Of a stretch of DNA of 64,000 nucleotides, positions 16,988-25,702 are shown piece by piece. The notes below the pieces were generated by a model, which was not told the origin of the DNA, did no database searches, and saw only the letters and a program-made list of their open reading frames with translations. The stretch spans positions 18,118-82,117 of the forward strand of contig CAJURN010000013.1 of the NCBI GenBank assembly GCA_910589055.1, in the 5' to 3' direction. The stretch's first letter is position 1, and each line of letters starts with the position of its first letter. Source of the DNA: an uncultured Muribaculaceae bacterium (GTDB lineage Bacteria > Bacteroidota > Bacteroidia > Bacteroidales > Muribaculaceae). Both the position numbers and the translations under genes were made by a program.

Positions 16988-17874
16988 TTTATAAAATTTT
17001 CTTTGTTTACAGTCCAGGAATAATATGTTCCAACGAAATCGGGGTGAGTTTCGGTCGTATACTTTCCGTTTTTATAACGCAAAGTTACGGTATTTGTTAT
17101 TAAAATAAAATTAGAAATGAAATTTTCTGTAACCATCTTGTGCATCTGAGGCAGTCCACGGCCTCGGTTAGGTTCCTTTGTAGAAGAACCTACATTTCCT
17201 TTAAGAGCATCAAGAAGCAATTTGGGCGCGGGAGTAAACCTTCCAATTCCCGCTCGTCGATATGAGCGTATAACACCTGTACCCATATCTACAAATACCA
17301 TTTTTACCGTATCCTTATTTTTATGGTGATACATCCACCATGTTATGTTTCGGCCAAGAATACCATGCTCTATTGCATTGCCGATTATTTCCGTTGCCAA
17401 TGTATTCAGTTCATAATAATCTTTGATGCCTATGCGACGGAGTTCTCCGGCAATAACTCCTGTAATTTCCGGAGTGATATTGGCTCGTTGAATAAACAAT
17501 GAATCATTTCCAACAATATGTTGATGATAAGTTTTACCACGCTCATTGTTCACCCGTTCCAGCATCACCCTTAGTGACGATTTAGAGTTAAAATTCATTG
17601 TAACCATACGGCCCGACTCTTTTACTTTCTCACTCTGTGCACATATAGTTATATATGTTTCGAAGGGGAAATTAACCACATTGCGCATATCAAGTGTAAT
17701 ATTGCGAGATTTATGGTTCATTATCTTCCTCAGACATCTGATTACTTTAGCTGCATCCCCGGTTTCTATATGACAATTACGAGGCATTAATATTACACTT
17801 GATTTTCTTCTATGTAGAATGAAAAACAAACATATTATCAGTATAACAATAATAATTACAAGAATATCTGTCAT
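16942..17874 (-). CDS. Membrane-anchored GHKL (HATPase) protein with STAS-like N-terminal part
   Basis: This 310-aa protein starts with one TM helix (ILVIIIVILIICLFFIL). A region follows at about 30-130 that looks STAS-like (NITLDMRNVVNFPFETYI), then a Bergerat-fold ATPase. Its N box is ATEIIGNAIEHGI (about 165), the G1 box is FVDMGTGVI (about 195) and the G2 box is NRGRGLPQMHKM (about 245). No phospho-accepting His box or receiver was seen, so it resembles anti-sigma/switch kinases more than a sensor kinase. A possible -7 box (TATATTTG) lies 29 bp upstream. Confidence 0.8.
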   Translation of the reverse strand: MTDILVIIIVILIICLFFILHRRKSSVILMPRNCHIETGDAAKVIRCLRKIMNHKSRNITLDMRNVVNFPFETYITICAQSEKVKESGRMVTMNFNSKSSLRVMLERVNNERGKTYHQHIVGNDSLFIQRANITPEITGVIAGELRRIGIKDYYELNTLATEIIGNAIEHGILGRNITWWMYHHKNKDTVKMVFVDMGTGVIRSYRRAGIGRFTPAPKLLLDALKGNVGSSTKEPNRGRGLPQMHKMVTENFISNFILITNTVTLRYKNGKYTTETHPDFVGTYYSWTVNKENFIKWQTWLTSQKNTAQL

Positions 17875-17902
17875 AAATTTTGCATCAAGCAGAGAATATT
17901 TA

Positions 17903-17910
17903 CAAATATA
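17903..17910 (-). promoter_or_regulatory. -7 box for the GHKL/STAS cassette
   Basis: The minus strand reads TATATTTG, an exact TAnnTTTG match, 29 bp upstream of the ATPase ATG at 17874. A clear -33 TTG is not seen at 20 bp, so the promoter may be weak or activator-dependent. Confidence 0.45.
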
Positions 17911-17971
17911 CGTATAATAAGTTTTTTTTCATACTTTTGCAATATATTCTGACATAAACAATCTAATAAGC

Positions 17972-18916
17972 TCAAAATAATTTGTTGTAAAGGAGGGACA
18001 GGAGGCGGGCGGAGAAGTAGGTTATCACTACCATTACGAGAACACGGAGCAGGCGGATGTCAATCCACATCACGAGCGGGCCGAAGACGGTTGCCGTGGT
18101 GGCGGTGAAAAACAAGGCGTGAAGGAACCACATATTCATCGACTCTTTGCCAATGGCGATGAGTGTGCGTGTCAAGCGCGGAAAGTCAATTATATTGAAA
18201 AGCACCACAGTAGCGACGCTGAACACGGGTGCAATCACGAAATCAATGTGATAGAATCCGGGGATAGCCCTGCACACGTAGGCAAGAATCATTACCCCTA
18301 ACGCGCAGACCGCAGTTTTCATGTTCTTTTCAATTTTCGTTCCGATAACGACCTTATGCTCCGAGAGATAGAAACCTACAAACATCACAGGCGAGAGATA
18401 AAGACAATTATGCAGGGCGAAAAGCCAAGGATTATCACCCCAATCGGGTATGAGGTGGATTGAAAATATAATTCCGTAGAAGACTGCTATAAGAGCGGCA
18501 CAGCCCCATATCCGATAGCGTGTGATTATCCGTGAACACGGAATCATTATGAACATGGCAAAGATATAGAAGTAGATGTACCAACTGTAATTATTCAAAT
18601 TGCCATCCAGACCAAACATATTTGCAAGCACATTGGGAAGAGTCGGAGAGTATTGGTGCGACAAGACTGCCGCCGGGAGGAATAATCCGAAAAGAACAAA
18701 CCAAAAGTGGCTCAGCAGGTGCCATATGCGCTTGATGGCATGGCACACATCCTTCGATTTTGCAAAGGCATAACCATATCCGACAAGAAATGTGAAAATT
18801 CTTGACCCAATCGCAAGCTCCGGCAATATATGATTATGGTGTGCTATAATCAAGATTATTGCAAAAGCTCTCAGGAGCTGTGATTTGTCAGGTCCGAAAC
18901 TAATGTTCTCAGTCAT
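17972..18916 (-). CDS. Acyltransferase 3-family membrane protein
   Basis: This 314-aa polytopic protein has about nine or ten hydrophobic segments. It resembles the acyltransferase 3 family that O-acetylates surface sugars: LLRAFAIILIIAHHNHI carries the conserved His region near residue 25, and FLHALFF a second His near the C-terminus. The substrate is unknown, perhaps capsule or LPS. Its promoter appears to use a -33 box donated by the adjacent 171-bp repeat. Confidence 0.75.
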   Translation of the reverse strand: MTENISFGPDKSQLLRAFAIILIIAHHNHILPELAIGSRIFTFLVGYGYAFAKSKDVCHAIKRIWHLLSHFWFVLFGLFLPAAVLSHQYSPTLPNVLANMFGLDGNLNNYSWYIYFYIFAMFIMIPCSRIITRYRIWGCAALIAVFYGIIFSIHLIPDWGDNPWLFALHNCLYLSPVMFVGFYLSEHKVVIGTKIEKNMKTAVCALGVMILAYVCRAIPGFYHIDFVIAPVFSVATVVLFNIIDFPRLTRTLIAIGKESMNMWFLHALFFTATTATVFGPLVMWIDIRLLRVLVMVVITYFSARLLSLLYNKLF

Positions 18917-18943
18917 TTAATGCCGTGGATATGATTGGAGTTG

Positions 18944-18974
18944 CAAATTTAATACAATCACTGAAGTTTCGCAA
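18944..18974 (-). promoter_or_regulatory. Acyltransferase promoter, -33 box inside the palindromic repeat
   Basis: The minus strand shows TTG (complement of 18972-18974, within the repeat's GCTTGCG) and, after exactly 20 bp, TAAATTTG (complement of 18944-18951, just outside the repeat). This matches the Bacteroidota consensus in both boxes and spacing. Confidence 0.65.
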
Positions 18975-19130
18975 GCTACACTTCAGTCAGGCAAAAAGGA
19001 TAAAAGGCAAAAAGGCAAGTTTATGATTAGGGGATTGAACTGCTCTCGAGCACTGTTATTTTGCCTGCCGAAGGCAATCGCCTTTATAACCTGTTTTACC
19101 TCTTCAAGTTGACGCTTGCGCAACTTGAAT
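18960..19130. repeat. 171-bp palindromic interspersed element, copy 1
   Basis: This segment recurs with the same length at 51331-51501. It begins ACTGAAGTTTCGCAAGC and ends with GCTTGCGCAACTTGAAT. The ends are near-perfect inverted repeats (AAGTTTCGCAAGC against the complement of GCTTGCGCAACTT). The inner arms (CAGGCAAAAAGG with ACCTGTTTTACC; GGCAAAAAGGCAAG with CTTGCC-type sequence in the centre) also pair imperfectly, so the element can fold into one long hairpin. It encodes no protein. It resembles a MITE or REP-like element of an unnamed family and lies between two divergent genes. Confidence 0.85.
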
Positions 19131-19146
19131 TAATGGATTATATTTG
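19116..19146 (+). promoter_or_regulatory. Promoter of the secreted-protein gene, -33 box inside the palindromic repeat
   Basis: TTG (19116-19118, within the repeat's GCTTGCG) is followed after exactly 20 bp by TATATTTG (19139-19146), which lies outside the repeat. It mirrors the promoter on the other side of the element. Transcription would start near 19153, about 20 nt before the chosen ATG at 19175. Confidence 0.7.
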
Positions 19147-19174
19147 CAGCGGAATGTTTTTCAAATCTGTCCTC

Positions 19175-20503
19175 ATGTCATCCATGCCGAGAATACTTCT
19201 GCTGTTTTTTGCCGTAATGGCGCCGATGTTCGGCGGCATGTTGCGTGCATCGGCTGCAGTGGTGGCCGACTCCGTGTCGCGCACATCGCTCCCCAACGTT
19301 TCGATTCTTGACCGGCGGGGCAAGGTAATCGGACTCTGCGATGAGGCCGGGCGCGTTCCGGAAATCAGTCCCGAAAGTTATCCTCTGACATTCCGATTTC
19401 TCGGATTCAAGGACAAGACAATTTTTAAGCCGGGCAACGACACCATTTTCATGGCCGAGGATGTTATTGAGCTGAATGAGGTCGAGATAGACACACGGCA
19501 CAAAAAGCTGATTCATCTTTTGGCATACGTAAGAGAATACTCCTCGATATCGACATACAGCGATACCGTGTTTCTCTTCCGCGAAAAGATGGTGGATTTT
19601 ATTCTTCCGATTGACAAGAAAGTCCGGTTCAAGGGCTGGCACACTCCGCGAGTACTGACATCCAAATCTTATTATCGCTTCACCAACGCCAATGGACTTG
19701 ACAGCGTGAGCGACCACAGCAACCTTCACTTCTCATGGGCCGACTGGATGGGAATTACACGCGGAACTCATATGCCACGCGGATTTTTCAAAAGCGGAAA
19801 CTTGGCCGACACTATCCGTGGCCGCTACGGACTTGCGGAGGTGTGGACGAAAAAAGATGACCGAATTACTCTTGACGTTAACGTAATAGCCGACACCACG
19901 AGTCGTAAATGGGTACCGTACCTGTCGATGTTTTTCCGCGAAGGCATTGATTATGAGAAGTTCAAGGTACGGTATGAGTTTGACAACATCGTGGGCGATT
20001 CCATCTCGCCCGTCGATCTGAAGGCTTATTCGTTCAATATTGAGTCGAACGGCCGCGGACATGGAATGTTCATGTTCAACCGCGAGGACGAACCTTTCTA
20101 TGTTACGACCGAGGCTCAGGTATACATCCTCGACCGAGAGCACATTACTGTCAAGGAGGCGAAGAAGTGGGAAAAGCTGAACACGAGCGAAAATAAGTTC
20201 GCGATATATGAAGCAGCCGACGCACCGGAGTTATCGCCGGAAATCCTGTCACTCATCGCACGCGTCAATTCCGTGGACCATGAGCAATTGCGCCTTGGAT
20301 TAGTGCCAGACCATCGGCTGGCCGGACGATTCGTGGCGAAGCAGACCTTCGGCAACCGCCTGCTCCAGATGATTAAAGGAGCCACAGGTATCAGCCGCGC
20401 CCGAGCCACACGCAAATGGAACAACAACTGGAAAACATTCAAGAAAGACCGAATAAACCGGAATAATAAAAAAGAGACCGGAACAAGTCCGGCCTCTCAA
20501 TAA
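19175..20503 (+). CDS. Secreted protein with carboxypeptidase-regulatory-like N-terminal domain
   Basis: This protein of about 442 aa starts MSSMPRILLLFFAVMAPMFG (signal peptide). A short beta-rich region follows (LPNVSILDRRGKVIGLCDEAGRV then LTFRFLGFKD and IELNEVEI) that matches the CarboxypepD_reg/CNA-B pattern seen at the N-terminus of many Bacteroidota outer-membrane proteins. The remaining 330 residues are not recognised. An earlier in-frame ATG at 19061 would start inside the repeat and upstream of the promoter, so I rejected it; ATG 19154 is another option. The last codons overlap a terminator for the opposite strand. Confidence 0.7.
   Translation: MSSMPRILLLFFAVMAPMFGGMLRASAAVVADSVSRTSLPNVSILDRRGKVIGLCDEAGRVPEISPESYPLTFRFLGFKDKTIFKPGNDTIFMAEDVIELNEVEIDTRHKKLIHLLAYVREYSSISTYSDTVFLFREKMVDFILPIDKKVRFKGWHTPRVLTSKSYYRFTNANGLDSVSDHSNLHFSWADWMGITRGTHMPRGFFKSGNLADTIRGRYGLAEVWTKKDDRITLDVNVIADTTSRKWVPYLSMFFREGIDYEKFKVRYEFDNIVGDSISPVDLKAYSFNIESNGRGHGMFMFNREDEPFYVTTEAQVYILDREHITVKEAKKWEKLNTSENKFAIYEAADAPELSPEILSLIARVNSVDHEQLRLGLVPDHRLAGRFVAKQTFGNRLLQMIKGATGISRARATRKWNNNWKTFKKDRINRNNKKETGTSPASQ
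20471..20498 (-). terminator. Terminator of the GH51/GH43 operon, inside the end of the opposite gene
   Basis: On the minus strand GAGA and TCCGG arms (88-98 with 74-82 of 204xx) form a stem with a 5-nt loop and a 2-nt bulge, followed by six T residues. It lies 26 bp beyond the GH51 stop and within the last codons of the convergent plus-strand gene. Confidence 0.7.
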
Positions 20504-20523
20504 AATATTCCTGCTTGTGACTG

Positions 20524-22065
20524 TTACTGCAGCGACAGTGTTACGATTGACTTTGCGGGGAGTTTGATTTTGAGCATGTCCTTGGAAAGTTTCGCGCCGC
20601 TGAATTGCTGAAGCGTCACTTTTTCGGGCTTGTCAAATTCGTTGTAATCGCGGATATCGGCGGCTGTGAGAATCTCTCCGGAAAGAACCTTCGAGAGTTT
20701 GAGGTCCTTCACGGGAATCTCCACCTCGGCTTCTTTCGACAGGTCAGTATTGGTGAGGGAGATTGTCGTACGGCCATCCTTCTGCGATGCGGTCACGCTC
20801 ACCTGAGGCACCATGCGTCCGTCGCGCACCTTACGCCAGGGCCCTTCCACTTCAAGCGGGATGAGCTTGGCATCCTGATGAGGAACATACATCTTGAACA
20901 CATAGTAGGTGGGAGTAAGGAGCATCTTGTCGTCCTTAGTGAGCACCATTGCCTGAAGCACGTTGGCAATCTGTGCGATGTTTGTCATCTTCACACGCTC
21001 GGTAAGATTATGGAACACGTTGAGCGACAGAGCTGCCACCATGGCATCGCGCATGGTATTCTGCTGATAGAGGTGTCCGGGAACTGTACCGGGTTCTTCA
21101 TCCCACCATGTTCCCCATTCGTCCACCAGGAGAGCGACACGCTTCTTGCGGTCGTACTTGTCCATGATGTTCATGTGGCGCTTGACAACATCCTCGATTT
21201 CGAGGCACTTGCCGAGAGTCCAGTAGTAATCGTCGTCAGTGTAGGAAGTAGCCGAGCCTTTGGAGCCCGTCCAACCGGGAACTGTATAGTAATGGAGCGA
21301 GATGCCATTCATGTTGTGACCGGCCTTTTTCATCATCACCTCGGTCCAGTTATAGTCGTAGTCGCTGGCGCCGGATGCGATTTTGAAAAGACGGTTGCCG
21401 TTGAAATCGCGGCAATATGTCTGATAGCGGCGATAAACGTCGGCGTAATATTCGGGAGTGAACGAACCGCCGCAACCCCAGCTTTCATTGCCGACACCGA
21501 GATATTTCAGATGCCAGGGCTTTTCACGACCGTTTTCCTTGCGGAGTTTGGCCTGAGGACCGTCTTCGGCAGTGATGTATTCCACCCACTTTGCAAGTTC
21601 CTCGACAGTACCGCTGCCCACGTTGCCGCTGAGATAGGGTTCAATTCCGAGCAGCTCGCAGAGGTTGAAGAACTCATGAGTACCGAAGCTGTTGTCTTCA
21701 ACGGTTCCACCCCAGTTGTTATTCACCATGCGGGGGCGGTTTTCCTTGGGTCCGATACCGTCGGTCCAGTGATATTCATCGGCAAAACAGCCTCCGGGCC
21801 AACGGAGCACGGGAATATGAAGAGCGCGGAAAGCGTCAAGCACGTCATTTCTGTAACCTTGGGTATTGGGAATGGGCGAATCCTCACCTACCCAGATACC
21901 ACCGTATATACATGTGCCGAGGTGTTCGGCAAACTGTCCGTAGATTTCCTTGGGAATGTCCGGAGCCTTGTCGGAAGGCTTCAGCTCCACACGGACTGTT
22001 TCGGCTCCCATCGCAACCGAAGCGAAACCTACCGCACCGGCAAAAAGAATGTTTCTAAGAGTCAT
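20524..22065 (-). CDS. Alpha-L-arabinofuranosidase, GH51 (first)
   Basis: This 513-aa secreted enzyme has a signal peptide MTLRNILFAGAVGFASVAMG. The GH51 barrel includes EIYGQFAEHLGTCIYGGIWV, LRWPGGCFADEYHW, the acid/base Glu in GVGNESWGCGG (about residue 195) and the probable nucleophile Glu in LLVDEWGTWW (about 315). A C-terminal beta-sandwich follows. It releases arabinofuranose from arabinan side chains or oligosaccharides. It is last of three genes on the minus-strand arm of the arabinan locus, 23 bp after the second GH51. Confidence 0.95.
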   Translation of the reverse strand: MTLRNILFAGAVGFASVAMGAETVRVELKPSDKAPDIPKEIYGQFAEHLGTCIYGGIWVGEDSPIPNTQGYRNDVLDAFRALHIPVLRWPGGCFADEYHWTDGIGPKENRPRMVNNNWGGTVEDNSFGTHEFFNLCELLGIEPYLSGNVGSGTVEELAKWVEYITAEDGPQAKLRKENGREKPWHLKYLGVGNESWGCGGSFTPEYYADVYRRYQTYCRDFNGNRLFKIASGASDYDYNWTEVMMKKAGHNMNGISLHYYTVPGWTGSKGSATSYTDDDYYWTLGKCLEIEDVVKRHMNIMDKYDRKKRVALLVDEWGTWWDEEPGTVPGHLYQQNTMRDAMVAALSLNVFHNLTERVKMTNIAQIANVLQAMVLTKDDKMLLTPTYYVFKMYVPHQDAKLIPLEVEGPWRKVRDGRMVPQVSVTASQKDGRTTISLTNTDLSKEAEVEIPVKDLKLSKVLSGEILTAADIRDYNEFDKPEKVTLQQFSGAKLSKDMLKIKLPAKSIVTLSLQ

Positions 22066-22088
22066 GTCTGAGAATGTATGTTATGTGA

Positions 22089-24095
22089 TTATGATTTGAA
22101 TTTGAAAACATAGAATGTGCCGGGAGCGAGTTTGGCGGGATATGTAAACACGCCTTTCTCCACCTTTCCGAATCCGGACGCATCGAGTACTTTCTCCTCG
22201 GGAACGATACGCGAGGGATTCTCAAGGGAGTTGTCGGCATCGGGGTCGTCGCAGGAAAGAGTTGTCACACTACCCCATGTGATTTCCTGACCCTTCTTTT
22301 TCAGGCCCGAGAGCTTGATGTCAAGAGTCTGTTCTTCAGCAGAAGTGTTGGCAACCTTTACGATATATTCGCCTGTATTCTTGTCGACAACAGCACTTGC
22401 GAAGAGTCCGTTCTGTCCGTCGTTTCCTGCGGCAGGCTTGCCGTCGAGAGTGGCCGGAAGGACGTTTGTGCCTTTGTTGGCCGCATAGAGCTGCTGCACA
22501 TAGTAGCTTGCGGTGGGGAATGAAGCGGAGTTGTCGTACCAAATCATGTCGGGACGCCACTGCCAGCCTTCAACATGCGCGAACAAAGGAGCGTAAGTTG
22601 CCATGTGGACAATATCGGCGTTGCGTTCGAGACCTGTCATGAACGCAGCTTCAAGCAACGCGGCGTTGAAGTGGTTCCACTTCTTGCCCTTTCCGTGGCA
22701 GGCATACTCTCCGGCAAATACTTTGGGACCTTTGCGGTCGTAATTGTCGTAGCGGTTGCCCTGGGCAAGGAACCAGCTTTCCGGACGATAGAAATGCTCA
22801 TCGACGAGGTCGGCGCCGAGACGCTTCATTTCGGGCCACAGATAGTCGAACTGCTCGCCTTCGGAGTCGGGACCGGAAGAACCTACAATCTTGATGTCGG
22901 GATACTTGGCGCGGAGTGCCTTCACGAAATGTACGAGACGTTCGGGATATTCATGTCCCCACTGCTCGTTTCCGATACCGATGAATTTGAGATTGAAAGG
23001 CTCGGGATGACCCATGGAAGCACGCAGGGCGCCCCAGGTGGAAGAAGTGTCGCCGTTGGCAAATTCAATGAGGTCAAGGGCATCGTCGATATAGGGTTGA
23101 AGCGAATCAACAGGCACGTGAGCCGATTCCTCACCGTTCTGGAACTGGCAGGCAAGACCTACGCTGAGCACAGGAAGCGGTTCGGCACCGATTTCCTCAG
23201 AAAGCAGGAAGTACTCATAGAATCCGAGTCCGCCCGACTGGTAGTAATCGGGATAGAGACGATGTGGGAATGTATAATGCCAACGGTTCTCATTGACGGG
23301 ACGGTTCTCAACCGGGCCGACAGTGTTTTTCCACTGATAGCGGCTGTCGAGGTCGGTACCTTCAACGATGCAACCGCCGGGGAAACGGAACACGCCCGGC
23401 TTCAGGTCGGCGAGCTTTTGGGCAAGATCCTTGCGCAGGCCGTTTTCATGTCCCTGCCATGTGTCCACGGGGAAAAGCGAAAGGTGCTCGACGTCAACTG
23501 TCACATCATCGGGCTTGGCAAGGAAAACGCGCAGGCGACCTTTGGCGCATGTCTCCTCGGGAGTGAGAGTGATTTCATATTTCTTCCATTCGGGAGAGTC
23601 AACCGTGATATGCTTCTTGGCATTGACATGGCTTTCGCCCATGGATGCAGTATTGACAAGCTCCACGCGCAGTTTCGCGGATTTTCCCTGCGGCGAACGC
23701 GCCCACACGGAGAAGCGGTATTTCTCACCTTTCTTATATGTTACGCCAAAGAATCCTTCATTTTCAAGACCGGTGTGCTTTTCGCGATGTCCTGCCGAAG
23801 CGAGACGCACATAATGAGGCGCGCGTTCAAATGGTCCATCGTCCTTCAAGGTCACATTTCCGAAAGCAGTCCAGCCCTGGAGATTCTGAGGAAATTCAAA
23901 CGAGCGGTTTTTCACCATCTCGGCATAGAGGCCACCGTCGGCGGCATAATTGATGTCTTCAAAGAAAAGGCCGTACATCGTTGGCTGAATGGGCGCACCG
24001 GGCTTCGCGGTATTCACCGTGAGCACATTGGCTGCCGACAGCGACATAGCCAGCCCCACCCCGAGGGATGCGAGCAACATTGATTTTTGGTTCAT
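22089..24095 (-). CDS. Alpha-L-arabinofuranosidase, GH51 with inserted CBM-like domain (second)
   Basis: This 668-aa secreted enzyme has a signal peptide (MNQKSMLLASLGVGLAMSLS). After PTMYGLFFEDINYAADGGLY an inserted beta-sandwich of about 140 residues resembles a CBM4/9-type module (FSVWARSPQGKSAKLRVELV). The barrel then gives the acid/base Glu in IGNEQWGHEY and the nucleophile Glu in FAGEYACHG. This is the long eukaryote-like GH51 type, different from the neighbouring GH51, so the two probably split linkage or chain-length preferences. It lies between the GH43 gene (27 bp) and the other GH51 (23 bp). Confidence 0.95.
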   Translation of the reverse strand: MNQKSMLLASLGVGLAMSLSAANVLTVNTAKPGAPIQPTMYGLFFEDINYAADGGLYAEMVKNRSFEFPQNLQGWTAFGNVTLKDDGPFERAPHYVRLASAGHREKHTGLENEGFFGVTYKKGEKYRFSVWARSPQGKSAKLRVELVNTASMGESHVNAKKHITVDSPEWKKYEITLTPEETCAKGRLRVFLAKPDDVTVDVEHLSLFPVDTWQGHENGLRKDLAQKLADLKPGVFRFPGGCIVEGTDLDSRYQWKNTVGPVENRPVNENRWHYTFPHRLYPDYYQSGGLGFYEYFLLSEEIGAEPLPVLSVGLACQFQNGEESAHVPVDSLQPYIDDALDLIEFANGDTSSTWGALRASMGHPEPFNLKFIGIGNEQWGHEYPERLVHFVKALRAKYPDIKIVGSSGPDSEGEQFDYLWPEMKRLGADLVDEHFYRPESWFLAQGNRYDNYDRKGPKVFAGEYACHGKGKKWNHFNAALLEAAFMTGLERNADIVHMATYAPLFAHVEGWQWRPDMIWYDNSASFPTASYYVQQLYAANKGTNVLPATLDGKPAAGNDGQNGLFASAVVDKNTGEYIVKVANTSAEEQTLDIKLSGLKKKGQEITWGSVTTLSCDDPDADNSLENPSRIVPEEKVLDASGFGKVEKGVFTYPAKLAPGTFYVFKFKS

Positions 24096-24122
24096 TTGAG
24101 TATATGGTATTGTGAAAAAAGA

Positions 24123-25646
24123 TTACTTTATCCGTTTGCCCCAGACGGTGCGGCCGTCATGGTCGAGACCTGTAAAGAGTATCGTGTTGGTGCTCCGTTC
24201 CCAGTCGTGTCCGGCAAACACGATGACGTCTTCAATGGTCTCGTCGCCGAAAGTCAGTGCCAGCGATTGGGAATCGCCGTCGAAACTCCATCTTCCGGCA
24301 TCATCGGCAATGCTGCCGTCGTTCCTGAGGGTATAAGGCTTGGAGATATTCCATTCGCCGTCGCGCAGGGCACCCTCGCCCCAGAGAATCTGTCCGGCTG
24401 CAAGATTGCGGTCGGCTGTGGGTTCATGCAGACGTATTATTTCCCAATCCCCGGCAATGTCGCGGGTGTCGAACTTCCGAGCCTCTGTGGCCGCATATCT
24501 TTCAGGCGACACCACAGGCCATCCCGAGGGAGTGAAGAACATCGGGCGCAGGTGTAGCACCATCATGTCAGGCTCCGAAGCAAGACGCCCCTGATGAGCC
24601 ATGTAGTAATTGCCATCCGCATCAGCAAACACTCCGCAATGCGCGGTACCGACCCATCCGGGATGATTTTCGAAACGGTAAGGTGCCGTAAGCAGAGGGA
24701 AATTATCGGTCGTATCAGCGAGTTCCTTGCCAAAGAAGTCGACAAAAGGACCGTCGGGAGAATCGCTGCGCCCTACCCTTACATTATATGTTGTCATCAG
24801 AGGGTCGTAGGAGGTGAAGAGATAGTACTTGCCGTCCTTTGGGCTGCGGATAATCTCGGGCGCCTCCTGATTGTCCTTCATCACTCCCGAACGGCGTGCT
24901 ATAAGTTTTCCCTGATCGCCATCGCTGAGGGGAAGTCCGGTTTCAGGATTCAGCTCAACACAGAACAGGCCGCCGAAGAATGAGCCGTAGTGCATGTAGC
25001 GGCGACCGTCGGCGGTATTGATTACCGACGGGTCAATCGCGTTCATCACCGAGGTGGAATCGGTGCGAACCACAGGTCCGAGCTGACGCCACGGTCCTTC
25101 AGGCGATTCCGATTCAGCCACGCCGAGGTAGGATATGCTCTTGCCGAACGACGAAACGCAATAATACAGATGGAACTTGCCGTTTCCGCAATCCACCATG
25201 TACGGTGCCCAGATATTTCCGGGCGCGCGTCCGCCGTCATGCGATTTCACCCACTCCACGGCCTCGGCAGGAATTTCCGGGAAAGCCCAACCGACGAATT
25301 CCCAGTTGACGAGGTCGCGCGACTTGCGCACCTGGATAAAACCGGGAGGAGCCGGACGCTCATGCTTTTTCTTCCGTTTCTCGCCGTCGCGGCGCTCACC
25401 GTCATGGTTGCGACGCTTATGATATATCGCATCGGTGGAATACATATAATATACGCTGTCGACCTTGCATACAGCCGGGTCATGGACATTATATGTGCCC
25501 CACTTGCCGCTGTGTTCCATCGAGGCTACGGCACTGTAATCATCTTCCCACGGATTGGGTGACGACTCGGGTTGATACGGCGACGAGCACGAAACGAGCA
25601 GTGCCGCACCTATTGCAGTAAGAATAATTCCGGGATGTTTTTTCAT
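24123..25646 (-). CDS. GH43 arabinanase/arabinosidase lipoprotein
   Basis: This 507-aa protein has a lipoprotein signal, MKKHPGIILTAIGAALLVSC. The five-bladed GH43 propeller shows the catalytic base Asp in YNVHDPAVCKVD, the modulating Asp in NAIDPSVI and the acid Glu in QEAPEIIRS. A C-terminal beta domain (GDWEIIRLHEP to GRTVWGKRIK) matches the one in the 42.2-kb GH43 and in B. subtilis Abn2-type endo-arabinanases. An insert rich in Lys, Arg and Glu (about 80-95) is odd. ATG 25646 gives the lipobox; a longer frame to 25742 would read through the promoter. It is first gene of the minus-strand arm. Confidence 0.92.
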   Translation of the reverse strand: MKKHPGIILTAIGAALLVSCSSPYQPESSPNPWEDDYSAVASMEHSGKWGTYNVHDPAVCKVDSVYYMYSTDAIYHKRRNHDGERRDGEKRKKKHERPAPPGFIQVRKSRDLVNWEFVGWAFPEIPAEAVEWVKSHDGGRAPGNIWAPYMVDCGNGKFHLYYCVSSFGKSISYLGVAESESPEGPWRQLGPVVRTDSTSVMNAIDPSVINTADGRRYMHYGSFFGGLFCVELNPETGLPLSDGDQGKLIARRSGVMKDNQEAPEIIRSPKDGKYYLFTSYDPLMTTYNVRVGRSDSPDGPFVDFFGKELADTTDNFPLLTAPYRFENHPGWVGTAHCGVFADADGNYYMAHQGRLASEPDMMVLHLRPMFFTPSGWPVVSPERYAATEARKFDTRDIAGDWEIIRLHEPTADRNLAAGQILWGEGALRDGEWNISKPYTLRNDGSIADDAGRWSFDGDSQSLALTFGDETIEDVIVFAGHDWERSTNTILFTGLDHDGRTVWGKRIK

Positions 25647-25673
25647 GAGGTTCAGGTCAAAGTATTCAGGTCG

Positions 25674-25681
25674 TAAAATTA
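25674..25681 (-). promoter_or_regulatory. -7 box of the GH43-GH51-GH51 operon
   Basis: The minus strand reads TAATTTTA, a TAnnTTTA variant of the consensus, exactly 21 bp downstream of the direct-repeat operator. The transcript would start near 25667, about 20 nt before the GH43 ATG. Confidence 0.6.
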
Positions 25682-25702
25682 CGCTCCGAGGGTAGTATAT
25701 CC

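Noticed and set aside
15985..17874. Integration of the A+T-rich cassette at tRNA-Arg
   Set aside because: Islands join the tRNA 3' end, but the cassette lies on the 5' side. I saw no copy of the tRNA 3' end beyond it and no integrase gene.
17932..17939. Plus-strand TACTTTTG promoter-like box
   Set aside because: No plus-strand gene follows and no -33 box is present; it is likely chance in an A+T-rich gap.
19061..19174. Longer start for the secreted protein at 19061
   Set aside because: The extra residues are encoded by the repeat and lie upstream of the predicted promoter start; the signal peptide begins at 19175.
20605..22071. 488-aa open frame on the plus strand opposite the GH51 gene (also 22575-24083 and 40736-41926)
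   Set aside because: These are antisense shadows of well-identified genes, caused by biased codon use. Their translations show no domains and no ribosome-binding context.
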